A stretch of DNA of 64,000 nucleotides from SHWB01 sp050246875. GTDB lineage: Bacteria > Pseudomonadota > Alphaproteobacteria > UBA6615. The position numbers and the translations under genes were made by a program. The notes under the pieces were generated by a model. That model saw only the letters and a program-made list of their open reading frames with translations, did not search any database and had not been told where the DNA came from. The stretch spans positions 368,659 through 432,658 of the forward strand of contig JBFWVF010000003.1 of the NCBI GenBank assembly GCA_050246875.1, in the 5' to 3' direction. This document shows positions 7,339 through 16,223 of the stretch, piece after piece. Each line of letters opens with the position of its first letter. The stretch's first letter is position 1.

Positions 7339-8742
7339 ATGGACGGGACGACACCCGCGACCATGATGACGGCGGACGGGACGGAACTGCCCCGGGCCGG
7401 GCACGCGGGACAATATGGCGCCCCGCGGGCCGAGGTCCAGCCGGCGCGCACGCGAGCCGGACGGGTCAGCCTGCGCACCCTGACGGCCATCCGCTGGATC
7501 GCCATCGCCGGCCAGATCGCCGCCCTCGTCGTGGTCCGCTACGGCCTCGGTTGGGCCCTGCCCATTGCCCCCGCCCTTGCCGTGGTCGCGGCCTCGGTGC
7601 TGCTCAACCTCGCGCTGGCCTTCCGCCGCCCGGCGCGCGGCCGCCTCGGCGACGCCGAGGCGGCGGCCTATCTCGGCTTCGACGTGCTCCAGCTCGCCGC
7701 CCTGCTCTATCTCACCGGCGGCCTGACCAACCCCTTCGCGCTCCTCGTGCTGGGGCCGGTTGCGGTGTCGGCCACGGTGCTGTCACGCCGGGCCACGGCG
7801 GCGCTGTGCGCACTGGTCATCGCCTGTGCCAGCGGCCTCGCCGTGCGCTACATGCCGTTGCCGTGGAGCGATGGCGCCGGGCCAGCGCTGCCCGATCTCT
7901 ACATCGTTGGCACCTGGGCGGCGGTGGCCATTGGCACCGTCTTCCTCGCCGCCTACGCGGCCAGCGTCGCCAACCAGGGCCGCCAGATGCAGGATGCGCT
8001 GGCAGCGACCCAACTCGCGCTGGCCCGCGAACAGCGCGTCTCGGCGCTCGGCGCGCTCGCCGCCGCGGCGGCGCACGAGCTGGGCAGCCCGTTGTCGACC
8101 ATCGCGGTGACGACCAAGGAACTGCTGCGCGAGGTGCCGGCGGACGATCCGATCGCCGAGGATCTGCGCATGCTGCAGACCGAGTCCGACCGTTGCCGCG
8201 ACATCCTTGCCGAACTTGGTCGCCGTCCCGACGCCGCCGGCGGCGGCGAGCCGTGGCAGGAGATGCCGCTGTCGGCCCTGGTCGAGACAGCGGCGCGGCC
8301 GCACCGCAACGAGCGCGTGCGCCTGGCGATCGAGAAGCTGGCGCTCGACGGCACGCCTGAACCGGCGGCGCGGCCGAGCCCGGAGTTCCTGCACGGCGTT
8401 GGCAACATCCTGCAGAACGCGCTGCAGTTCGCCGCGCGCAATGTCTGGGTGACGCTCGCGTGGGATGCCGCCACCGTACGCATCACCGTGCGCGACGACG
8501 GTCGCGGTTTCGCGCCGGCCGTGCTCGACGTCATCGGCGAGCCCTATATTTCCAGCCGCGGCGGCGAACATCTCGGCCTCGGCATCTTCATCGCCCAGAC
8601 GCTGCTGGCGGAAACCGGCGGCCGCCTGGCCTGCCGCAACGCGCGGGCCACGGACGCGCGGCCAGCGGGCGCCGAGGTTGACATCGTGTGGCCGCGCGTC
8701 ACTCTCGATACCGCCGCGGGCCAACAGGAGAACCGGCCATGA
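7339..8742 (+). CDS. regB: Redox sensor histidine kinase, RegB/PrrB/ActS family
   Basis: A 467-aa membrane histidine kinase. Six hydrophobic segments occupy about residues 30-200 and contain GGLTNPF, the quinone-binding loop motif of RegB. The H-box is AAAAAHELGSPLSTIAV near residue 255 and is followed by ESDRCRDILAELG, whose cysteine matches the redox-active Cys of RegB. The kinase domain has NILQNALQFA (N-box) and GLGIFIAQTLL (G2). RegB orthologues sense redox state through quinones and control photosynthesis, carbon and nitrogen fixation or respiration genes. The first ATG after the divergent ATPase start is used; an ATG at 7363 is also possible. The stop overlaps the ATG of the response regulator. 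Confidence 0.93.
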   Translation: MDGTTPATMMTADGTELPRAGHAGQYGAPRAEVQPARTRAGRVSLRTLTAIRWIAIAGQIAALVVVRYGLGWALPIAPALAVVAASVLLNLALAFRRPARGRLGDAEAAAYLGFDVLQLAALLYLTGGLTNPFALLVLGPVAVSATVLSRRATAALCALVIACASGLAVRYMPLPWSDGAGPALPDLYIVGTWAAVAIGTVFLAAYAASVANQGRQMQDALAATQLALAREQRVSALGALAAAAAHELGSPLSTIAVTTKELLREVPADDPIAEDLRMLQTESDRCRDILAELGRRPDAAGGGEPWQEMPLSALVETAARPHRNERVRLAIEKLALDGTPEPAARPSPEFLHGVGNILQNALQFAARNVWVTLAWDAATVRITVRDDGRGFAPAVLDVIGEPYISSRGGEHLGLGIFIAQTLLAETGGRLACRNARATDARPAGAEVDIVWPRVTLDTAAGQQENRP

Positions 8743-9317
8743 CCCAGACCGACATGCCGGAAGTCGTCATCGATCCCGACCTGCCGGAACGGGAGCGCAC
8801 GCTGCTGATCGTCGACGACGAGCGCAACCTGCGTACCCAGCTCGCCAAGGCGATGGCACGGCGCGGCTTCGTCGTCGCGACGGCCGAGAGCGTCGTCGAA
8901 GGTCTGGCGGCGGCGCGGGCCGAACCGCCGCGATACGCCGTGGTCGACCTGCGGCTCGGCGACGGCAGCGGCCTCGACGTCGTCGAAGCCCTGCGGGCGG
9001 CGCGCTCCGATATCCGCGTCATCATGCTGACCGGCTACGGCAACATCGCGACGGCCGTCGCCGCCGTGAAGGCTGGCGCCGTCGACTACCTGCCGAAGCC
9101 CGCCGACGCCGACAGCGTCGCCACGGCGCTGCTGGCCGACGCGCGCCCTCTGCCGCCACCGCCCGACCGGCCGATGTCGGCCGACCGGGTGCGCTGGGAA
9201 CACATCCAGCGCGTCTTTGAGCAGTGTGATCGCAACGTTTCCGAGACGGCGCGGCGCCTCAACATGCACCGCCGCACCCTGCAGCGCATTCTCGCCAAGC
9301 ACGCGCCGAAGGAATAG
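8739..9317 (+). CDS. regA: Response regulator, RegA/PrrA/ActR family
   Basis: A 192-aa two-domain regulator. The receiver has LLIVDDERN (acidic pocket), the phospho-acceptor in VVDLRLGDGSGLDV and the conserved lysine in YLPKPAD. A proline-rich linker (RPLPPPPDRP) precedes a Fis-type helix-turn-helix, NVSETARRLNMHRRTLQRILAK, nearly identical in form to RegA. The ATG overlaps the sensor stop (ATGA) and has CAGGAG 8 nt upstream. RegA homologues are global redox regulators; no target promoter can be assigned here from sequence alone. Confidence 0.94.
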   Translation: MTQTDMPEVVIDPDLPERERTLLIVDDERNLRTQLAKAMARRGFVVATAESVVEGLAAARAEPPRYAVVDLRLGDGSGLDVVEALRAARSDIRVIMLTGYGNIATAVAAVKAGAVDYLPKPADADSVATALLADARPLPPPPDRPMSADRVRWEHIQRVFEQCDRNVSETARRLNMHRRTLQRILAKHAPKE

Positions 9318-9328
9318 CCGCGGGCGCC

Positions 9329-9607
9329 TCAGCCGTCGCCGAGTTCGACGACGAGGCGCCGCCGGCGCAACTCCGCCACAGCCGACTCGACATCGGCGTC
9401 GACCTTCGTCGCCTCGGCTTCGGGAAAAGCCTCGCGCACCGTATCCTGCAGCTCCGCCAACGTCACCGGGTCGGCCAGCAGGCGCCACAGTCCGGTCGAC
9501 AGACCATCGAGCCAGTAGACTTCTTCCGTGTCGGGCTCGACGAGAAACATCTCGTCATCGACCGGCGTCTCGCCGACCACGGGATTGCGTACCAGCCGCA
9601 CCGTCAT
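9329..9607 (-). CDS. PqqD-like peptide chaperone
   Basis: A 92-aa PqqD-fold protein. It shows the typical core: a residue run ending EMFLVEPDTEEVYWLDGLSTGLWRLL, then LAELQDTVREAFPE and DADVESAVAELRRRRLV. PqqD-like proteins bind a precursor peptide and present it to a modifying enzyme in PQQ and RiPP pathways. The ATG overlaps the stop of the upstream HprK-like kinase gene (ATGA), so the two are coupled. This pairing is that of the HPr-rel-A modules found with exopolysaccharide/exosortase-type loci. No precursor peptide is adjacent. The short length and partner gene support the call; its client is unknown. Confidence 0.85.
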   Translation of the reverse strand: MTVRLVRNPVVGETPVDDEMFLVEPDTEEVYWLDGLSTGLWRLLADPVTLAELQDTVREAFPEAEATKVDADVESAVAELRRRRLVVELGDG

Positions 9608-10491
9608 CCCACCGCTCCGAACCGTGCCGCGAGAACATCGCACGCCGCCGCCCCGTCGTCATAGACGAGCCGTAGGCCGCCGGCGGCCGCGAGGCGTGCC
9701 AGCCGCCCAACCAGTTCCGCGGGACCGACGGCGGGCGCGGTCGCCTGCTCAATCAGATGCGCAGCGAGGGCCGCGGCGCCGACCGGCTCGAGCCGGGCCG
9801 GGCCGGCGCCGGCCCGGCGCTCCAGCAAGACGAAGCCGGCCAGCGGCGCCCTTGTGCCGAACGGCGACGCCGCCGCGCCGCCGAGCCATGCGGCGTCGCC
9901 GACCCATTCCGTGGAGTGGCGCTCGACGAATGCCGCGAGCCGGTCATCGCCCGGCGGCAGCGGCAGGCGGGCCCGTGCCGACAGGCCGAGCGCCACGATG
10001 GCCGGACGAGGATCGTCCCCCGTGTCGACCAGCACCCGGTCGTCGCCGAGTATCGGAGTGCCACGCGCTGCAAGGCGCAGCGCCAGTGTCGACTTGCCGG
10101 CCCCGGTGTCCCCGAGGGCGACGACCGCGCCGGCCGTGAAGACTGCCGCCGCGCCATGCAGGCCAACCAATCGCGGCACGCGCACGAGCTGGCCGTCTAC
10201 AAGCAGGCCGGCGAGCGCGTTGGCCGCACTGAGCGGATCGGCCGCCGGCGATTCGCCGCCCGGCCAGCCGGTCGCCTCGACCCGCCAGCCGGTTCCCTCG
10301 CGATGCACCGTCACATCCGCCCGGCCGCCCGGACGGGCCGGCCCGTATGGCCAAGCCGGTAGCGCGAGGGCAATGGCGCGCGCGAGTTCGAGCGAAGCCG
10401 GAAGCGCAACACGGCATGGCCGGTCAAGGCCAGCGAAATCGATGGCGTCGCCATCGTGGCCGGCCTCCGGGGCAGGCCCGGCATGAGTCAT
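9604..10491 (-). CDS. HPr kinase-related protein (HprK-related kinase A type)
   Basis: A 295-aa protein with an HprK-like kinase fold. Around residue 115-150 it reads GLHGAAAVF, then Walker A GDTGAGKSTLALRLAARG, then LGDDRVLV, matching in order the conserved His, P-loop and DD motif of HPr kinase. The N-terminal third is unrelated to bacterial HPr kinase. No HPr gene is visible in the window, so the substrate is probably not HPr. It overlaps the PqqD-like gene by 4 bp and is divergent from the EAL-like gene. Related kinases occur with PqqD-like and NTP_transf_5 proteins in lasso-peptide and polysaccharide loci; a nucleotidyltransferase of that sort lies at 27166 in this window. Confidence 0.85.
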   Translation of the reverse strand: MTHAGPAPEAGHDGDAIDFAGLDRPCRVALPASLELARAIALALPAWPYGPARPGGRADVTVHREGTGWRVEATGWPGGESPAADPLSAANALAGLLVDGQLVRVPRLVGLHGAAAVFTAGAVVALGDTGAGKSTLALRLAARGTPILGDDRVLVDTGDDPRPAIVALGLSARARLPLPPGDDRLAAFVERHSTEWVGDAAWLGGAAASPFGTRAPLAGFVLLERRAGAGPARLEPVGAAALAAHLIEQATAPAVGPAELVGRLARLAAAGGLRLVYDDGAAACDVLAARFGAVG

Positions 10492-10602
10492 CGCTTAACC
10501 AATCCGAAAGCCCGGGCGGCGAGAATGAATCGAACAGTACAGCAGCACCCGGCGGCTTGCCCACCGGGTGCCCCTGGAGCCGCAGCCGGCACGGGACGGG
10601 AC

Positions 10603-11922
10603 ATGGCGCCGACGGCCGCAAGACAGCAGCAACAGACGGGCTCGGCACGCGGCCAGGCGCCGATGCGCCCGGAAGCGCAACTTTGCGACTACGTCGAGCA
10701 GCTGCGCCTGCACCGCAAGGACCGCCGCGCGGTCCATATCCATCTGTCGGCCTTGCAGCGTGACCATCGCAAGGGACATCACATCCGCATGGCTGCGGAC
10801 ACGTTCAACCATGTCGTGAAGCTGTTCGAGGGCGCCATCTTCGTGCTTTCGAACGACGACATCATTGTCTTCGCCAACGGCGCCCGCATACGCGACATCG
10901 ACGAGGCCGTCCTCAAGGTCCGCTACCTGTTCAGCGAGGATCCGCTGGCCCATGACGAGGACGACGAGCAGGAAGAGGCCGAGCCAGGCCGGTTCTGTAC
11001 CTGGTACGACGTCACGACGCAGTATGACGAGCTGTGTACGCTCGCCGCAGAGTTGCGCCGCGTCGCCGAGTTGCCGCCGGCCGAGCGCGCGGCCATCGAG
11101 GCCGAGGCGGCTGCCCGCGTCGCCGACCGGCGTGCCGGCGCCGATGCCCGCGCGCGTCCGCATGGGCCGCTGACGCTGGCCGAGCTGGTAAACATCGAGG
11201 AAGCGATCGCCACCCTCGACCTGGCACCGATGATGCGCCGCCAGCCCGTATGCGCGATCACCCGCGGCGCGGCCCCCCAGCATGTGCTGGACGAGGTCTT
11301 CGTGGCGATCGACGAACTGGAGCGCGTAGTGACACCGCGCCGTCCACTGACGTCCGACAAGTGGCTGTTCCGTCGCTTCACCCATACCCTCGACCGCCGG
11401 ATGATGGTGCTGATCACGCGCATCGAGGGCTACACGCCGCCGAAGTTCTTCTCGCTCAATCTCAACGTCTCGACCTTGCTGTCGCCGGAGTTCGTCGCCT
11501 TCGACAACGCGCTGCGCAGCGGCGCGCGCGGCACGATCATGATCGAGCTGTCGCTGGTCGATGTATTTTCCGACATGGCCGCCTATGCCTTCGCCCGCGA
11601 TTTCGTGCGCGACCGCGGCTACAAGGTATGCATCGATGGCCTGTCCTGCTTCACCGCCGGCTTTGTCGATCGCGAACGCCTCGGCGCCGACATGATGAAG
11701 GTGGCGTGGACCAAGGACATGCTCGAGGACGTCTCCGGCCAGCGCCGCGCTACGCTCGCCGACACGGTGCGGCGGGCCGGGCCGGCGCGCGTCATCCTCT
11801 GCCATTGCGACGGCGGCGACGCGATCGAGGTCGGCCGCGGCGTCGGCATCTCGCTGTTCCAAGGCCACTGGGTCGACCGCCTGCTGGCGGAAACGCCGGG
11901 GCTGGCGCGCGCCGCGGGTTGA
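10603..11922 (+). CDS. Degenerate EAL-domain protein
   Basis: A 439-aa protein (start uncertain; in-frame ATGs also at 10525 and 10663). The N-terminal half is not assigned and has a recognisable block LCDYVEQLRLHRKDRRAVHIHLS followed by FEGAIFVLSNDDIIVFANG. The C-terminal 150 residues follow an EAL fold: FFSLNLNVSTLLSPEF, IMIELSLVDVFSD, KVCIDGLSCFTAGFVDRERLGADMMKV. However, the DDFG motif reads IDGL and the EAL signature is not intact, so cyclic-di-GMP hydrolysis is unlikely; it may bind c-di-GMP or act structurally. The start at 10603 leaves about 110 bp to the divergent kinase gene for promoters. It converges on the HlyD gene with 15 bp between stops. Confidence 0.75.
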   Translation: MAPTAARQQQQTGSARGQAPMRPEAQLCDYVEQLRLHRKDRRAVHIHLSALQRDHRKGHHIRMAADTFNHVVKLFEGAIFVLSNDDIIVFANGARIRDIDEAVLKVRYLFSEDPLAHDEDDEQEEAEPGRFCTWYDVTTQYDELCTLAAELRRVAELPPAERAAIEAEAAARVADRRAGADARARPHGPLTLAELVNIEEAIATLDLAPMMRRQPVCAITRGAAPQHVLDEVFVAIDELERVVTPRRPLTSDKWLFRRFTHTLDRRMMVLITRIEGYTPPKFFSLNLNVSTLLSPEFVAFDNALRSGARGTIMIELSLVDVFSDMAAYAFARDFVRDRGYKVCIDGLSCFTAGFVDRERLGADMMKVAWTKDMLEDVSGQRRATLADTVRRAGPARVILCHCDGGDAIEVGRGVGISLFQGHWVDRLLAETPGLARAAG

Positions 11923-11937
11923 GGCGCGACCGATCGC

Positions 11938-13419
11938 CTACCGCTCGCGGAACGCCTCGCTGGTCGTCTGCAGCACGCGGTCGGTGAGAAAGCTCAGGAT
12001 TGTCCTGCGCCCGATCTTCAGGTCCGCCTGCACTTGCATGCCCGGCACCACCGGCTGATCCTTGGGCGTGGCACCAAGGTGCGCGCGGTCGGTACGAATG
12101 GTGACAGTATAGTTGAACGCCTTGCTCTGCTGGTCCTCGGTGGCGTCGGCCGATATGCGCTCGACGACGCCATCCAGCGTGCCGTAGCGAGTAAAGTCGT
12201 AGGTGTTGACCTTGACCTCGGCGACCTGTCCAACCTCGACGTACCCGATATCCGCGTTGGAGATGCGGGCCTCGATGATCAGCGTATCACCGGTCGGCAC
12301 GATGTTCATGATCGGCTCGTTGGGACCGATCGACTGGCCGATCGAATGCACGGTCAGGTTCTGCACCACGCCGTCTACCGGCGCGCGCAGGGCAAGATAT
12401 TTCTGCCGTGAGCGTGCCTTGGCGAGGTCGGCGGCGGCGCGCGCCATGTCCTGGCGCGCCTGCACCAGCCGGCCGTAGACGTCCTCACCGAACTTCTGGT
12501 CGACCTGGCGGCGCAGTTCGCGGGCCTCGCCGACCTTGGCGATCGCGACGGCGAGATCGTCCTGCGCCCGCTCGTACTCGCCGCGCAGGCCGATCAGCTC
12601 GCGCTCCTGCGCGAGAAGGCGGATGCGCGAGAAATATCCCTTCGCCGCCAGTTCGCGCAGGCCGGTGTTCTGTTCATCCAGCAACGCCACCTGACCCTCG
12701 AGCGCCTTCACCTTGGTATCGAGCGCCGCCATCTCCTCCTCGCGTTGGCGCATGACCTGGTCGGCAGCCTCGCGCTCGGCGCGCAGCCTCTCGCGCCGTG
12801 CCGTAAACAGGTCGTTCTGGGCAGCGACGATCTGGGGGGCGCGGTCGCGCAGCACGGCGGAGAACTCGATCGTCTTCCGGTCGACCGATTCCGCTTCCAG
12901 CCGTGCCACATTGGCGGAGAAGTTGAGCCAGTCGCTCTCGAGCTTGGCGGCTTCCTCGTCGATCAGCTCGGGATCGAACTCGAGCAGCGCCTGCCCGGCA
13001 GCGACACGGTCGCCATCCTGGATGAAGAGTTGCACGACACGGCCACCCTCGGGGTGGTTGATCACCTTGACCTGGCCGTCGGGGCGGACACGGCCTTCGG
13101 CCGTCGCCACCTTGTCGACTTCGGCGATCGCCGCCCAGGCGAGGCCGACGAAGAAGAAGGCCGCCACCGAAACCATCAGCCAGGTGTAGAAGGGCGAGTG
13201 CGTGCGCGCGGCGACCGCCTGGGCATCCGGCAAGAAATCCGCGAACCGTGCCGGTGCCACCACCCGGCGCAGTCCGCGCGGGTCGAGCATCAGCGACGAG
13301 CTGTCGCCACCAGGTGCCGCAGGCAGGCCACCGGGACGCACCGGCGGCTTGCCGGAACCACCCGGGGGCGCTCCGCCGGGAGCGTCCGGCGTGGCAAGTC
13401 GGAAGCCGCCGGCCATCAC
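11938..13419 (-). CDS. Type I secretion membrane fusion protein, HlyD family
   Basis: A 493-aa periplasmic adaptor. A glycine/proline-rich N-terminus of about 90 residues precedes one transmembrane segment (FYTWLMVSVAAFFFVGLAW), then the lipoyl half-motif GQVKVINHPEGGRVVQLFIQDGDRV, a long coiled-coil hairpin rich in Arg/Glu (about residues 170-350), the second lipoyl half LRAPVDGVVQNLTVHSIGQ, and a beta-barrel domain ending VVPGMQVQADLKIGRRTILSFL. The GTG start overlaps the ABC exporter stop (GTGA); an ATG follows directly. With the exporter it forms the inner-membrane part of a type I secretion system; a TolC-like outer membrane channel is not encoded here. Confidence 0.93.
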   Translation of the reverse strand: MMAGGFRLATPDAPGGAPPGGSGKPPVRPGGLPAAPGGDSSSLMLDPRGLRRVVAPARFADFLPDAQAVAARTHSPFYTWLMVSVAAFFFVGLAWAAIAEVDKVATAEGRVRPDGQVKVINHPEGGRVVQLFIQDGDRVAAGQALLEFDPELIDEEAAKLESDWLNFSANVARLEAESVDRKTIEFSAVLRDRAPQIVAAQNDLFTARRERLRAEREAADQVMRQREEEMAALDTKVKALEGQVALLDEQNTGLRELAAKGYFSRIRLLAQERELIGLRGEYERAQDDLAVAIAKVGEARELRRQVDQKFGEDVYGRLVQARQDMARAAADLAKARSRQKYLALRAPVDGVVQNLTVHSIGQSIGPNEPIMNIVPTGDTLIIEARISNADIGYVEVGQVAEVKVNTYDFTRYGTLDGVVERISADATEDQQSKAFNYTVTIRTDRAHLGATPKDQPVVPGMQVQADLKIGRRTILSFLTDRVLQTTSEAFRER

Positions 13420-15875
13420 TGCGCCGCCGGCGGCATCGCCGCGTCTTCCATGCCGGCACGCTGCTCCTCGGTCATGCGGGTACGCGCGTAGGCGATGACA
13501 TCGGCCGGCTTGCCGACGCGCTCGATGCGGCCATCGATGAGCAGGCCGACCCGGTCGCAGATGGCCATCGGCGACATGCGATGGCTGACGATGATGATCG
13601 TGCGGCCGCGCGCGGCGCGGCGCAGGTTCCTCATCAGGTACTCCTCGGCCACCAGATCGAGTGCGCTCGAGGCTTCGTCAAGAACGATGATGCGCGGATT
13701 GCGGATCAGCGCGCGGGCGACGCAGATGAGCTGGCGCTGGCCGGCCGAAAGGCCCGAGCCGCGTTCGCCGAGCACCGTCTCATAACCCTTCGGCAGACGC
13801 TGGATGAAGCCATGCGCGCCGACGAAGCGCGACACCGCTACGATGCGGGTCGGATCCTTGATCGGCATGCCGAAGGCGATGTTCTCGCGCACGGTGCCGG
13901 CGAACAGCTGATTGTCCTGCGGCACGACGCCGATCTGCTGGCGCAATGTCGCCGGCGAGATGTGGCGGATGTCGGTGCCGTCGATCAGCACGCGTCCGTC
14001 GTTCGGCTCGTAGAGGCCCTGCAGCAGACGGACCAGCGTGCTCTTGCCCGAGCCCGACGGCCCGACGAGGCCGATCACCGTGCCCTTCGGAATGCGCAGG
14101 TCGATGTCGTGCAGTACGGGCGGCAGGTCTTCCTGGAAGGAGAAGGTGACGTTCTCGAAGGCGATGTCGCCCTGCAGCGGCGGCACCGGCGAGGTTTCGC
14201 CGGGCTGGCCCTCCATCTTCTCTTCCATGATGTCGTCGAGGCGGGCGAAGGCCGCCTGCACCTCGTGCAACTGATGCCAGGCCGACACGACCTGCCGCAC
14301 CGGGGCAACGGCGCGGGTGGCGAGGATATTGGCGGCGATGAGAGCGCCGATCGACAGGTTCGACGCGATGATCTCCTGCACGCCGAGGAAGATGATGATC
14401 AGCGACACGATCTGCTGCAGCAGCGTGCCGATGATATTGACGATATTGCCCTGATTATTGGTCTGGAAACCCGTCCAGGCGCCCAGCGCGAGGCGACGGC
14501 TCCAGCGGTTCTCGACTTCGGATTCGAGGCCGAGAGACTTGATCGTCAGGGCGTTGTTGACCGTCTCGTTGAGCGCCGACGCCTTCGCCGCGTGGGCGAC
14601 GAAGTTCTGGTTGATCAGTTCCTTCTGCTTGTTGTGCACTACCCAGGACAGGGTGATGAACAGCGGAAAGCTGAGGATCACCACCATGCCCATCGGCCAG
14701 TGCACGAAGAACAGCGCGCCGACGAAGACGAAGACGAAGGCCATGTCGACCAGCGTCACCGGCATGGAGCCGGTGAAGAAGGCCCGGATGGTGTCGAGCT
14801 GCCGCAGGCGCTCGCTGATCATGCCGGCGGGCGTCTTCTCGAAATGCGAGAACGGCAGATGGACAAGATGGTGCACGACCTCGCTGCCGATCAGGGCGTC
14901 GAGGCGGGCGCCGGTATGGCTCGAGACATAGCCGCGGATGGCGCGCAGGATGACGTCGAACACGTACATCGTCACCATGCCGATGACGAGCACGACGAAC
15001 GTGTCCATCGCCTTCTGGCCGATGACCTTGTTGTAGACGGTCATCAGGAAGAACGGCGAAATCAGCGCGAACAGGTTGATCACCGCCGAGGCGAGGATGA
15101 GTTCCCACATCACCGCACGGACCCGCTCGGCGATGAGCGAGCGCCAGCCCGGCCGGCTGGCCATCACGTCGTTCGGCTTGATGAGGATCGCGCGCGTCGC
15201 CGGTACCGCCTCGGGCCGCACGCGCAGCGCCCGCTCCTCGACCGGGTCGAACACCTCGAGTTCGCCGCCTTCCCGTCCGACGACGACGACGGCGCCACGC
15301 TCGCTGGCGCCGAACAGCAGGTAGGGCGGCGGCAGGCGTTCGAGGTCGCCCGGCACCAGCTCGACCTCGCGGGTGACGTAGCCGAGCCGTCCGGCGGCGC
15401 GCAGGAAGACGTCGCGCGTCATGCCGTCGTCGGGAATCGGTACGGAGTTGCGGATATCGGCGATGGTCACCGGACGCGCGAAGTGCAGCGCCACCCGCAC
15501 CAGACAGCGCAGCAGGACATCGCTGCGCTCGGTCTCGGCGGCCGCTTCGGCCTCGGCGGGGACGCCGGAGCGCGTCGCACCTGCCAGCCGGTCGGCCCGC
15601 GGCGTCACCTCAGGCGACGCGGCGCCGGGACGCGCGCGCGGCTCATCATCCGGATCGTCCGCCGTATCGACGGGTCGTATCGATATCGTATCGCCGGGCG
15701 GCGGCGCCGACATCGGCCGCGCCGCGCCGCCCGCGCCGACGGGACGGGTACGGACCTGCGGGGCCGCTTCGCCGTTTCCGGTCGGCACGGCCCGTGGCGC
15801 ACGCGGCGGCGGACGAACGACCGGCGAACCGTCGTTGCCCGGCGGACCCGGCGGCGGGGTCGGCGGTTCCACCAT
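13416..15875 (-). CDS. Type I secretion ABC exporter (permease-ATPase) with a C39-like domain
   Basis: An 819-aa HlyB-type exporter. The first about 120 residues are Pro/Arg/Ala-rich and look disordered. A C39-peptidase-like domain follows, beginning SDVLLRCLVRVALHF, but the position of the catalytic cysteine near its start is not occupied, so this is a substrate-docking CLD domain and not a protease. Then come six transmembrane segments and the ATPase: Walker A GPSGSGKST near residue 600, signature LSAGQRQ near 710, Walker B IIVLDEASSALD. The ATG at MVEPPTPPP is chosen; a TTG 16 codons upstream is an alternative. CLD-type exporters usually carry RTX proteins, but no RTX repeats are present in this window, so the cargo is unknown. 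Confidence 0.92.
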   Translation of the reverse strand: MVEPPTPPPGPPGNDGSPVVRPPPRAPRAVPTGNGEAAPQVRTRPVGAGGAARPMSAPPPGDTISIRPVDTADDPDDEPRARPGAASPEVTPRADRLAGATRSGVPAEAEAAAETERSDVLLRCLVRVALHFARPVTIADIRNSVPIPDDGMTRDVFLRAAGRLGYVTREVELVPGDLERLPPPYLLFGASERGAVVVVGREGGELEVFDPVEERALRVRPEAVPATRAILIKPNDVMASRPGWRSLIAERVRAVMWELILASAVINLFALISPFFLMTVYNKVIGQKAMDTFVVLVIGMVTMYVFDVILRAIRGYVSSHTGARLDALIGSEVVHHLVHLPFSHFEKTPAGMISERLRQLDTIRAFFTGSMPVTLVDMAFVFVFVGALFFVHWPMGMVVILSFPLFITLSWVVHNKQKELINQNFVAHAAKASALNETVNNALTIKSLGLESEVENRWSRRLALGAWTGFQTNNQGNIVNIIGTLLQQIVSLIIIFLGVQEIIASNLSIGALIAANILATRAVAPVRQVVSAWHQLHEVQAAFARLDDIMEEKMEGQPGETSPVPPLQGDIAFENVTFSFQEDLPPVLHDIDLRIPKGTVIGLVGPSGSGKSTLVRLLQGLYEPNDGRVLIDGTDIRHISPATLRQQIGVVPQDNQLFAGTVRENIAFGMPIKDPTRIVAVSRFVGAHGFIQRLPKGYETVLGERGSGLSAGQRQLICVARALIRNPRIIVLDEASSALDLVAEEYLMRNLRRAARGRTIIIVSHRMSPMAICDRVGLLIDGRIERVGKPADVIAYARTRMTEEQRAGMEDAAMPPAAQ

Positions 15876-16031
15876 CAGCCCATCAAGTCCTTCGTTCTCG
15901 CCACGGAGGGTGGCGCGAACCAACTCAATAGTGGTTAACGCCGCCGCGACGGTCGCGATGGCGGACCTTGCCCCGGCTCCGGTCCGGCCGAACAGGACGG
16001 CGCCCTGCCCGGCAGCAGCCTTGACCAGACG

Positions 16032-16061
16032 TTAATAAAGCGGGTGCGATCATGCTGGCAA
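16032..16061 (-). promoter_or_regulatory. Candidate promoter for the type I secretion operon
   Basis: On the minus strand the sequence gives TTGCCA, 18 bp, then TATTAA, about 155 bp upstream of the exporter ATG. The match to a sigma-70 consensus is moderate. It lies in the AT-richer middle of the intergenic region. Confidence 0.4.
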
Positions 16062-16120
16062 GTCCCGCAGAATACACGTCTTATTGTCCATCCGGTTTGA
16101 TGCCGGGCCGCAACAAGCGC

Positions 16121-16149
16121 TGGTGCTACGCCCGATCCCGGACTATATA
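16121..16149 (+). promoter_or_regulatory. Candidate promoter for the secreted-protein / beta-barrel / export-lipoprotein run
   Basis: TGGTGC, 17 bp, TATATA lies 75 bp upstream of the ATG at 16224. The run GACTATATATACG is striking in such GC-rich DNA. The -35 resembles that of the candidate Wzc promoter (TTGTGC) at 19462. Confidence 0.45.
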
Positions 16150-16223
16150 TACGCGACGGCACGGGGCCGGCCGGCCACCCAGTACACCAGCCGGGACGAT
16201 CCGGACAGCAGCGAGCGACGGCC

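Larger units (their letters stand above)
15876..16223. other. Divergent intergenic region between the secretion genes and the polysaccharide locus
   Basis: This 348-bp stretch has no credible gene. It is less GC-rich than its flanks and includes promoter-like sequences on both strands, reported separately at 16032-16061 (minus) and 16121-16149 (plus). Confidence 0.6.

Noticed and set aside
13248..15938. An 896-codon plus-strand frame opposite the type I exporter gene
   Set aside because: It is a GC-rich shadow of the exporter frame. It has no family motifs and His/Arg/Asp-rich composition typical of antisense frames, whereas the minus strand encodes complete ABC exporter motifs.
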